A stretch of 14,507 nt of DNA from Firmicutes bacterium CAG:124 (GTDB lineage: Bacteria > Bacillota > Clostridia > Oscillospirales > Oscillospiraceae), in NCBI GenBank assembly GCA_000432135.1, contig HF990546.1:1-14507 (forward strand). The letters are read 5' to 3'. Below are positions 6,638 to 12,471 of the stretch, one piece after another (the first letter of the stretch is position 1; each line of letters starts with the position of its first letter). The notes below the pieces were generated by a model. It worked only from the letters and a program-made list of their open reading frames with translations, was not told where the DNA came from and did no database searches. The translations under genes and the position numbers were made by a program.

Positions 6638-7207
6638 ATGAGCATCCTGGAAATTCTTCTGCTGGGCATCGGACTGTCGATGGACGCGTTTGCGGTGTCG
6701 ATCTGTAAGGGCCTTTCGACGAAAAAGCTGCAATTCAAGCACTATTTGATCGTCGGCGCATGGTTCGGCGGCTTTCAGGCGCTGATGCCGACCATCGGCT
6801 ATTTTCTTGGCTCGACGTTCGAGCAGTACATCACAGCCTTTGACCACTGGGTCGCGTTCGTGCTGCTGGCCGCTATCGGCGCGAACATGATCAAGGAGAG
6901 CTTCTCCAGGGAGGAATCTGAAACAAGCGCCTCGTTTGCGTTCAAAACAATGCTGCTGATGGCGCTGGCCACGAGCATCGACGCGCTGGCTGTCGGCATC
7001 ACGTTTGCGCTGCTGCCGGACGTCAATGTGCCGCTGGCCGTCTGTCTGATCGGCATCACCACGTTTCTCTGCTCCGCTGCCGGTCTTCGGGTCGGCAACC
7101 TCTTCGGCCTGCGCTACAAGGCGAAGGCAGAGCTGGCAGGCGGCATCATCCTGATCCTGATCGGCCTGAAGATTTTGCTTGAGCATCTGGGCGTGATCAG
7201 CTTCTGA
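6638..7207 (+). CDS. mntP: Manganese efflux pump MntP
   Basis: A 189-residue, six-helix membrane protein of the MntP (YebN, DUF204) family, which exports excess Mn2+ from the cytoplasm. It has the two-fold internal repeat of the family: GLSMDAFAVS with Asp16 in the first half and ATSIDALAVG with Asp115 in the second, the conserved acidic residues thought to coordinate the metal in the membrane. Length is exactly typical. The ribosome site is weak (GGA 4 bases upstream, AAAGG further away). It stands alone between two terminators with its own promoter, and no Mn-sensing riboswitch or MntR-like palindrome is evident in the short leader. Confidence 0.94.
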   Translation: MSILEILLLGIGLSMDAFAVSICKGLSTKKLQFKHYLIVGAWFGGFQALMPTIGYFLGSTFEQYITAFDHWVAFVLLAAIGANMIKESFSREESETSASFAFKTMLLMALATSIDALAVGITFALLPDVNVPLAVCLIGITTFLCSAAGLRVGNLFGLRYKAKAELAGGIILILIGLKILLEHLGVISF

Positions 7208-7213
7208 AGCTTC

Positions 7214-7244
7214 TCTCCGGCAGGGCCTCCTGCCGGAGATTTTT
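7214..7244 (+). terminator. Intrinsic terminator of mntP
   Basis: Perfect 11-bp GC-rich stem (7214-7224 with 7229-7239), 4-base loop GCCT, followed by TTTTT (7240-7244), 6 bases after the stop. Confidence 0.92.
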
Positions 7245-7251
7245 GCAAAAT

Positions 7252-7295
7252 CAAAAACGCTTCGGGCATTTTTTCGTGTCCCGAAGCGCTTTTTG
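7252..7295 (-). terminator. Bidirectional terminator ending the oxoamine synthase/SDR operon
   Basis: CGCTTCGGG (7258-7266) pairs with CCCGAAGCG (7280-7288). In the leftward direction it is followed by five U (7253-7257), and in the rightward direction by CTTTTTG, so it serves the convergent mntP and SDR transcripts. Confidence 0.85.
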
Positions 7296-7308
7296 ATGTA
7301 TTTGGTCT

Positions 7309-8142
7309 TTATTTTGCGTAGATCAGTCCGACCAGCCAGTTCAGCGTTTTGGCCGGGAGGATTTTGACGAGGAAGCAGAAGAATTTGTATTGCAGGCCGA
7401 TGGTATTGATGGGCCGGACGCTCTTCAGTCCGATGGTATTGATGGCCCGGACTCTCTTCTTGTCCGCGACGTGCGCAATAAATGCGCCCGCCTTTTCCGG
7501 GGCCATGCCGTTCTGCTCGTCGCGCTCCATGCCCGCGACAGAGCGCGCGATGCGCCCGCCGTAGACGTCGTCCCCCTCCGGGTTCTTTTCCCGCGCGGCG
7601 GTGAAGCCCGTGCGGATATCGCCCGGCTGGACACAGCAGACCTGAATGCCGAAGGGCTTGACCTCGTTCGCAAGCGCCATGGTATAGGAGTTGATGGCGG
7701 CCTTGCTGGCCGAATAATAGGTCTGGAACGGGATGGGGATCGCGCCTGCGACGGAGCTCAGGTTCACGATGCGGCCATGGCACTGCCTGCGCATCACCGG
7801 CAGCACCTGCCGGTTCATGCGCACCATACCGAAGAAGTTCACGTCCAACTGGTGCTGCGCATCCTCCGTCTTCGTGAATTCGACCGCGCCGGAAATGCCG
7901 AAGCCCGCGTTGTTGATGAGCACGTCAATGTGGTCTTCCTGCTTTAAAATTTCCTGCACGGCTGCGGCCAGCGTCTCTTCCTTTGTGACGTCGGCCATGA
8001 TGTGCTTCATGCCGGGCGCGCCCTCGGCTCGTCTGGACAGCTCATAGACCGTGTAGCCCTTTTCAAGCATCGCCTGCGCCGTGCACAGGCCGATGCCGGA
8101 CGTGCCGCCGGTGATGACGCATACCTTTTTTACAGGCGTCAC
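7309..8142 (-). CDS. Short-chain dehydrogenase/reductase coupled to the oxoamine synthase
   Basis: A 277-residue classical SDR. Visible features are the dinucleotide-binding TGGTSGIG (11-18), NNAG (77-80), catalytic Ser130 in VNLSS, Tyr143 and Lys147 in YYSASK, and a PGDIRTGF segment as in NADP-dependent SDRs. The start is GTG, overlapping the upstream stop as GTGA, with AAGGGGGT about 9 bases before it, so translation is coupled to the oxoamine synthase. The natural inference is that it reduces the keto group made by that enzyme, as 3-ketodihydrosphingosine reductase does after serine palmitoyltransferase; sequence alone does not prove this. The C-terminal region (about 252-277) is hydrophobic, with an LPAKTLNWLV segment as in membrane-associated SDRs. 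Residues 230-251 contain a tandem 11-residue duplication. Confidence 0.9.
   Translation of the reverse strand: MTPVKKVCVITGGTSGIGLCTAQAMLEKGYTVYELSRRAEGAPGMKHIMADVTKEETLAAAVQEILKQEDHIDVLINNAGFGISGAVEFTKTEDAQHQLDVNFFGMVRMNRQVLPVMRRQCHGRIVNLSSVAGAIPIPFQTYYSASKAAINSYTMALANEVKPFGIQVCCVQPGDIRTGFTAAREKNPEGDDVYGGRIARSVAGMERDEQNGMAPEKAGAFIAHVADKKRVRAINTIGLKSVRPINTIGLQYKFFCFLVKILPAKTLNWLVGLIYAK
7397..7462 (-). repeat. In-frame 33-bp tandem duplication inside the SDR gene
   Basis: Two adjacent 33-base units (7397-7429 and 7430-7462) are identical at 28 of 33 positions. They encode RVRAINTIGLK and SVRPINTIGLQ, an exact 11-codon insertion that leaves the frame open. It lies just before the hydrophobic C-terminal segment. 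Confidence 0.9.
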
Positions 8143-9326
8143 AGGTCATACCCCCTTAAAACATCGGCGATCACGCCCACAGCCTCGTCGATCAGCGCAT
8201 GGGTGTGCGTGGCCATCAGGCTCGTGCGCAGCAGGCACTCATGCGGAGCCGCCGCGGGCGGCAGAGAGGAATTGACGTAGACCCCGCGCTCATACAGCTC
8301 CTTTGCGATGGTGAGCGTCGGGACCGGCTCGTAGGTATAGATCGGGATGATGGGAATGCAATCGCCGTTGGACGGGCGCATTTTGATGTTCCGCTCGTTC
8401 AGAAGACCGCGCATATAAAGCGCATTTTCCTGCAGCTTCGTCACCAGCTCCGGGTGCGCTTCCAGCTGACGCAGTGCTTCCAGAGCCGCAGCAGCGTTCG
8501 CGGGCGGGATGGACGCGGAGAAGATGAACGGGCGGGAGCTGTGGCGCACGAAGTCGGCTACGCGGCTGCTGGAGGCCATATAGCCGCCGAGGGAAGCAAG
8601 CGACTTGGAGAACGTGCCCATGTAGATATCGACCTGATCCTCGAGCCCGTAATAGCTTGCCGTGCCGCGGCCGCCCTCGCCGATGACGCCGAGGCCGTGC
8701 GCGTCGTCGACCATGACGCGTGCGCCGTATTTCTGCGCCAGCGCGCAGATCTCGGGCAGGTTGGCAATGTCGCCGCCCATGGAGAACACGCCGTCAGTCA
8801 CAATCAGGCAGCCCGCCGTCTCCGGCACCTTCTGGAGCTTCTTTTCAAGGTCTGTCATATCGTTGTGCTGGTAGCGCAGCATCTTGCCGTAGGACAGCTT
8901 GCAGCCGTCATAGAGGCTGGCATGGTTCTCACGGTCCATGATGACATAGTCATGCAGGCCGACAATGGCGCTGATGATGCCGAGATTGGACTGGAAGCCC
9001 GTCGAGAAGGTCACGACGGCGTCCTTGCGCAGAAATTTTGCCAGCTCGTCCTCCAGCTCCAGATGCAGCTTGAGCGTGCCGTTCAGGAAACGGGAGCCGG
9101 AGCAGCCGGAGCCGAGCGTCTCATAGGCGTGCATACCGGCTTTGATGACTGCTTCGTTCGTCGTCAGGCCGAGATAGTTGTTGGAGCCGAGCATGATGCG
9201 GCGCTTGCCCTCCATAATGACCTCGGTATCCTGCCGGGATTCGAGCGCGTGGAAATAGGGATAGATGCCCAGATCCCGGACCTCATCCTGAATATAGCGC
9301 TGATTGCATTTTTCGAAAATATCCAT
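8139..9326 (-). CDS. PLP-dependent alpha-oxoamine synthase, serine palmitoyltransferase-like
   Basis: A 395-residue fold-type I PLP enzyme that condenses an amino acid with an acyl-thioester, releasing CO2 and CoA. The start at 9326 is set by GGAGG 6 bases upstream. Active-site residues are visible: His135 in NHAS (stacks on PLP), Asp207 and His210 in MVDDAHGLG, and Lys241 in GTFSKSLASLGG (internal aldimine). That last motif, with GSGCSGSRFLNGTL (72-85), HNDMTDLEKKLQK and LMATHT, matches Bacteroides-type serine palmitoyltransferase as I recall it. Kbl instead has GTLGKALGG and BioF differs. Alternatives are glycine C-acetyltransferase, a cysteate-using sulfonolipid enzyme or a CqsA-like signal synthase. 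It sits between a MarR gene and a coupled SDR, with no tdh or biotin genes nearby, which favours a lipid-type product. Acyl chain length and amino-acid substrate are unknown. Confidence 0.88.
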   Translation of the reverse strand: MDIFEKCNQRYIQDEVRDLGIYPYFHALESRQDTEVIMEGKRRIMLGSNNYLGLTTNEAVIKAGMHAYETLGSGCSGSRFLNGTLKLHLELEDELAKFLRKDAVVTFSTGFQSNLGIISAIVGLHDYVIMDRENHASLYDGCKLSYGKMLRYQHNDMTDLEKKLQKVPETAGCLIVTDGVFSMGGDIANLPEICALAQKYGARVMVDDAHGLGVIGEGGRGTASYYGLEDQVDIYMGTFSKSLASLGGYMASSSRVADFVRHSSRPFIFSASIPPANAAAALEALRQLEAHPELVTKLQENALYMRGLLNERNIKMRPSNGDCIPIIPIYTYEPVPTLTIAKELYERGVYVNSSLPPAAAPHECLLRTSLMATHTHALIDEAVGVIADVLRGYDL

Positions 9327-9340
9327 AGTGTCCTCCTTCG

Positions 9341-9760
9341 TTACAGAAGCGTACCGAGCGCCAGCAGCACGCGTTCTGCGCTGCAAAGCTCCTCGGGCGT
9401 GAACTGCGCGGAGAGCGCAGCGACCTTTTTCTGCATTTCTTCTTCATTTTCATCAAAATAACCGGAAAACTTCTCCGAGGTCGTCAGCACGATCTCGCGC
9501 CGGTCGTGCGCCTGTACTGTCTTATGAAGGTAGCCCTTCGCAGCAAGCTGATTGACCTTATAGGTCGCGTTCGGCTGGGAAATGCCGATGGTTTCGGCAA
9601 ACTGGGAGATCGTCGGGCTTCCGAGCAGATGAATGATATCCGCGGAAAAGGCTTCCGTCGCGCTGAGACTGCCTGGCTTTTCCCGCACGGCGGCAAACAG
9701 CTTCCGATAGCAGAACAGGCGGTATTTGCGGAACAGCGCCTCGATGGTCTGAAGCAGCAT
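9341..9760 (-). CDS. MarR-family transcriptional regulator
   Basis: A 139-residue winged helix-turn-helix protein. The start at 9760 is chosen because AAAGGAG lies 6 bases upstream; an in-frame ATG at 9775 has no ribosome site. The helix-turn-helix spans about residues 50-75 (ISQFAETIGISQPNATYKVN), followed by the MarR wing with the DRR signature in AHDRREIVLT; N- and C-terminal helices would form the dimer interface. It is the first gene of the operon, 14 bases before the oxoamine synthase. An AT-rich palindrome lies at its transcription start, so autoregulation and control of the two enzymes is likely. MarR proteins often sense small acidic or acyl ligands; the ligand here is unknown. Confidence 0.9.
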   Translation of the reverse strand: MLLQTIEALFRKYRLFCYRKLFAAVREKPGSLSATEAFSADIIHLLGSPTISQFAETIGISQPNATYKVNQLAAKGYLHKTVQAHDRREIVLTTSEKFSGYFDENEEEMQKKVAALSAQFTPEELCSAERVLLALGTLL

Positions 9761-9780
9761 GGCGGCTCCTTTCATTGCAT

Positions 9781-9804
9781 AAAAAATTTTAATTAAAAAT
9801 TTTT
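9781..9804. promoter_or_regulatory. AT-rich palindrome, candidate MarR operator
   Basis: A run of only A and T in otherwise GC-rich DNA, centred on the perfect 12-bp palindrome TTTTAATTAAAA (9787-9798), with AAAATTTT on both sides (9783-9790 and 9796-9803). It lies just downstream of the expected start of transcription, where a bound dimer would block initiation. Confidence 0.6.
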
Positions 9805-9814
9805 AAGTATCACA

Positions 9815-9843
9815 AGTATAGCGCGGACTCCTGAATCTGTCAA
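9815..9843 (-). promoter_or_regulatory. Consensus promoter of the marR-oxoamine synthase-SDR operon
   Basis: On the minus strand, perfect TTGACA (9838-9843), 17-bp spacer, TATACT (9815-9820; 5/6). Confidence 0.8.
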
Positions 9844-9852
9844 GAAATTTCT

Positions 9853-9881
9853 GTGCAAATTCTGGCTGTATGTGCTATACT
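9853..9881 (+). promoter_or_regulatory. Extended -10 promoter of the cysteine hydrolase gene
   Basis: TATACT (9876-9881) preceded by TGC (extended -10), with a weak GTGCAA (9853-9858) 17 bp upstream. It is back to back with the marR promoter, with 9 bases between the two -35 boxes. Confidence 0.6.
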
Positions 9882-9905
9882 GAACTGGAATAGGAGGCTT
9901 GGTTT

Positions 9906-10418
9906 ATGAAGGTTCTCGCCATTATCGATATGCAGAAGGATTTTATTGACGGCGCGCTGGGGACGAAGGAGGCCGTTTCGATCGTGCCGAAGGTCGCGGC
10001 GCGGCTGAAAAGAGCGCGGGAGGACGGGGAAACGGTCGTCTTCACGCGCGATACGCACCATGCGGATTACCTGTCCACGCAGGAGGGCCGGAAGCTTCCG
10101 GTCCCGCACTGCATGGAGGGAACGGCGGGCTGGCAGATCGACGCGGCGCTGCCGGTTCCGGACGCGCCGGTCTTTGACAAGCCCGGCTTCGGCTCCCCGG
10201 CCCTGATCGACTATCTCAAGGGTCTTCCGGAGCTGGAGAGCGTTGAGTTCATCGGCCTCTGCACCGACATCTGCGTCATTACGAACGCGATGATGACAAA
10301 GGGCGCGCTGCCGGAGGTTCCGCTTTTCGTCCGTGCGGACTGCTGCGCAGGCGTGACCCCGGAAAGCCATGAAACGGCGCTGAATGCGATGAAAATGTGC
10401 CAGATCGAGATCGTGTGA
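9906..10418 (+). CDS. Isochorismatase-family cysteine hydrolase, nicotinamidase-like
   Basis: A 170-residue cytoplasmic hydrolase. The catalytic triad of the family is visible as Asp8 (IIDMQKDF), Lys92 (FDKPGF) and Cys123 (CTDICVITNA). Asp49, His51 and His68 match the metal site of nicotinamidases, one of whose histidines is not conserved. Nicotinamidase (nicotinamide to nicotinate, NAD salvage) is the best guess, but the protein is short for PncA and other amide hydrolases of the family are possible. GGAGG precedes the ATG. It is transcribed alone, divergently from the marR operon, and followed by a promoter rather than a clear terminator. Confidence 0.87.
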   Translation: MKVLAIIDMQKDFIDGALGTKEAVSIVPKVAARLKRAREDGETVVFTRDTHHADYLSTQEGRKLPVPHCMEGTAGWQIDAALPVPDAPVFDKPGFGSPALIDYLKGLPELESVEFIGLCTDICVITNAMMTKGALPEVPLFVRADCCAGVTPESHETALNAMKMCQIEIV

Positions 10419-10422
10419 AGGC

Positions 10423-10450
10423 TTGACATACTGTTTCAGTCCGTTATAAT
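10423..10450 (+). promoter_or_regulatory. Near-perfect sigma-A promoter of the small coiled-coil gene
   Basis: Perfect TTGACA (10423-10428) and TATAAT (10445-10450) with a 16-bp spacer, beginning 5 bases after the preceding stop codon. Confidence 0.85.
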
Positions 10451-10482
10451 GAAAGTCAGTACAGAAATGGGGTGTGACGACT

Positions 10483-10713
10483 ATGCTCGAAGACCGGGAT
10501 TATCAGGAAATTGCCCATATGTTCAAGGTCATTGTGGAAAGTGACATCGGCCCAAAGCTCAATAAGCTTGCAGAAGGGCAGCAGGTTCTTCTGGAAACGC
10601 TTGCACCTAAGAACCGTGTAGAAGAGCTGGAAGACGAGGTTTCTTTCCTGAAGTCGCTTATCCGTATGCACAGTGAACAGATCGCGGAGCTGAAAAAGAA
10701 AATCGGCGCATAA
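10483..10713 (+). CDS. Small coiled-coil protein of unknown function
   Basis: A 76-residue, highly charged, cysteine-free protein predicted to be almost entirely helical, without membrane segments or signal peptide. The second half (about residues 43-74) reads as heptads with Leu/Val/Ile at core positions, for example VEELEDEVSFLKSLI, so a coiled-coil dimer is likely. The ATG at 10483 is preferred, with GGGGTG about 10 bases upstream; an in-frame GTG at 10474 would add three residues but abuts the G-run. It has a near-consensus promoter and a perfect terminator, so it is a well-expressed monocistron. I do not recognise a family. Confidence 0.8.
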   Translation: MLEDRDYQEIAHMFKVIVESDIGPKLNKLAEGQQVLLETLAPKNRVEELEDEVSFLKSLIRMHSEQIAELKKKIGA

Positions 10714-10743
10714 AAAGGGGCTGCTCGGAAGCAGCCCCTTTTT
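10712..10743. terminator. Bidirectional terminator shared by the coiled-coil gene and rnc
   Basis: Perfect stem AAAAAGGGGCTGCT (10712-10725) with AGCAGCCCCTTTTT (10730-10743) around a CGGA loop. Runs of T follow in both directions, so it ends both convergent transcripts. It overlaps the last two bases of the coiled-coil stop codon. Confidence 0.93.
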
Positions 10744-10754
10744 GTTTTATCCTG

Positions 10755-11441
10755 TCACAGCTCGCCGGGGAACAGCGCGTCGATGGCGGCTGCGGCGGCG
10801 GCCTGCTCGGCGCGCTTTTTGCTGCTGCCGCTGCCCTTGCCGCAGGGCTTGCCGTTGAGCAGGACCTCGACCTCGAATTTCTTGTCGTGATCCGGGCCGG
10901 ATTCGCCGATCAGCTCATAGCAGAGCACCTGATCCTTTTTTCGCTGCACCAGCTCCTGCAGCGCGGTCTTATAGTCGAAATTATGCGGCTTGCCTGCCGG
11001 AACGTCGCAGAGGATCAGGCGGTCGATGATCTCCTTGGCGGCGGAGAAGCCGCCGTCCATGTAGCTGGCCGCGATCACGGACTCCATGGCGTCGGAGACG
11101 ATGGAATCGCGCTTGCGGCCGCCGCCGTGTTCCTCGCCGTGGCCGAGCAGCAGGAAGCTGCCGAGGCTGATCGTGCCCGCCGCGCGGGCCAGATTTTTCT
11201 CACAGACAAGATCGGCGCGGATGCGCGTCAGCTCGCCCTCCGGCCTGTCCGGAAAGCTCCGGTACAGATAATCCGCCACGACGAAGCCCAGAATCGAGTC
11301 GCCTAAAAATTCCAGCCGTTCGTTGTCGCGCAGACCGCGCTCGCGGTTTTCATTGGCATAGGAGCTGTGTGTCAGCGCGTTTTCGAGAATGCTCTTGTCC
11401 CGGAACGTGTAGCCCAGCCCGGCTTCCAGTTCACTCAGCAT
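10755..11441 (-). CDS. rnc: Ribonuclease III
   Basis: A 228-residue double-stranded RNA endonuclease that processes rRNA precursors and other duplex RNAs. The N-terminal catalytic domain carries the family signature NERLEFLGDSILGF with Glu44 and Asp48, and DAMESVIAA with Asp117 and Glu120, the four Mg2+-binding residues. The C-terminal dsRNA-binding domain spans about 155-225 (DYKTALQELVQ through SSKKRAEQAAAAAAI). The start at 11441 is supported by AAAGGAG within the end of plsX, which it overlaps by 11 bases; the frame upstream is a plsX shadow. Length and residues are normal. Last gene of the topA-trmFO-plsX-rnc run. Confidence 0.96.
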   Translation of the reverse strand: MLSELEAGLGYTFRDKSILENALTHSSYANENRERGLRDNERLEFLGDSILGFVVADYLYRSFPDRPEGELTRIRADLVCEKNLARAAGTISLGSFLLLGHGEEHGGGRKRDSIVSDAMESVIAASYMDGGFSAAKEIIDRLILCDVPAGKPHNFDYKTALQELVQRKKDQVLCYELIGESGPDHDKKFEVEVLLNGKPCGKGSGSSKKRAEQAAAAAAIDALFPGEL

Positions 11442-12471
11442 GTTGATACTCCTTTGGTATGACCATATGGTCCATATTTGCGGCCAGCGTCGCGGCCACA
11501 TCTGCCTCGACAGCGCCGATGGCCTGCCGGATGGCGTTGCGGATGGCCAGCGCGTCGGATGAGCCGTGCGCCTTGATCACGGGCTTGCTCAGGCCGATGA
11601 GGGCCGTGCCGCCCGTCTCGCGGTAGTCCATCTTTTTCTTGAACGCCTTCACGCCGTCCATGCACAAAAGCGCCGCCAGCTTGGTCAGTACGTTTTTCTT
11701 GAACATATCCTTCATCATGGAGGCCATGAACAGCGCCGTGCCCTCAATGCCCTTGAGCAGGATATTGCCCGAGAAGCCGTCGGCCACGACCACGTCCGCG
11801 CCGCCCAGCGGCACATCGCGCGCCTCAATGTTGCCGGTAAAGTTGATCGCCCCGGCCTCGCCTGCCTGCTTCAGGAGCGGATAGACGGCCTTTTGCAGCT
11901 CGCCGCCCTTGGAATCCTCTGCACCGATGTTCAAAAGCGCGACGCGCGGGTTTTCGATACCCAGCACCTTTTCGGCGTAATACGAGCCCATGAACGCAAA
12001 TTGCAGCAGAAATTCCGGCGTGCAGTCGGCCGTCGCGCCGCAGTCAATGAGCACGGCCTCCCGGCCGGTCTTCGTCGGGATCTGCGGAGCCATGGCGGCG
12101 CGGCGGATGCCCTTGACGCGCCGGACGGTCAGCGTCGCGGCGGAGAGCAGCGCGCCGGTCGAGCCTGCGGAGACGAACGCGTCTCCGCCGCCCTCCTTCA
12201 GCATATTCAGGCCCACGACCATGCTGGAATCCTTTTTCTTTTTTACGACCGTCGCCGGATCGTCGTGCATATCCACGACGTCGTCCGCGTTTGCGATCTC
12301 CACGCCCTTGGGAAGCGTTTCGATGCCCTGATCCTTCAGCGCACGCAGGATCGCCTCGCCGCGTCCGACCAGCACGACCTCGCAGCCGAAGTCCTTTGCC
12401 GCCTGGATCGCGCCCAGCGCGATCTGGTCAGGGGCGTTGTCGCCGCCCATGGCGTCTACCAGAATTCTCAT
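11431..12471 (-). CDS. plsX: Phosphate acyltransferase PlsX
   Basis: A 346-residue peripheral membrane enzyme that converts acyl-ACP and phosphate to acyl-phosphate, the acyl donor for PlsY in the first step of phospholipid synthesis. The N-terminus MRILVDAMGGDNAP and the internal segments SAGSTGALLSAA, NIGAEDSKGGEL and VADGFSGNILLKGIEG are hallmarks of the family, and length is normal. The ATG overlaps the trmFO stop (ATGA), with AGGAGG upstream inside trmFO, so translation is coupled. The gene acpP, often found between plsX and rnc in Firmicutes, is absent here. Confidence 0.96.
   Translation of the reverse strand: MRILVDAMGGDNAPDQIALGAIQAAKDFGCEVVLVGRGEAILRALKDQGIETLPKGVEIANADDVVDMHDDPATVVKKKKDSSMVVGLNMLKEGGGDAFVSAGSTGALLSAATLTVRRVKGIRRAAMAPQIPTKTGREAVLIDCGATADCTPEFLLQFAFMGSYYAEKVLGIENPRVALLNIGAEDSKGGELQKAVYPLLKQAGEAGAINFTGNIEARDVPLGGADVVVADGFSGNILLKGIEGTALFMASMMKDMFKKNVLTKLAALLCMDGVKAFKKKMDYRETGGTALIGLSKPVIKAHGSSDALAIRNAIRQAIGAVEADVAATLAANMDHMVIPKEYQHAE

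Noticed and set aside
7397..7462. CRISPR-like or mobile repeat
   Set aside because: There are only two adjacent units without spacers, in frame and inside a conserved gene.
8139..9326. Assignment as kbl (glycine C-acetyltransferase) or bioF
   Set aside because: The lysine motif GTFSKSLAS and several other blocks fit serine palmitoyltransferase-type enzymes better, and no tdh or biotin genes are adjacent; the possibility is kept as an alternative.
8199..9461. 420-residue rightward open frame
   Set aside because: It runs opposite the oxoamine synthase and MarR genes in GC-rich DNA, lacks a ribosome site and has a His/Ala/Arg-rich composition without domains.
11442..11501. N-terminal extension of RNase III by 20 residues
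   Set aside because: The extension (Trp/Arg-rich) is the plsX C-terminus read in another frame; the start at 11441 has AAAGGAG.
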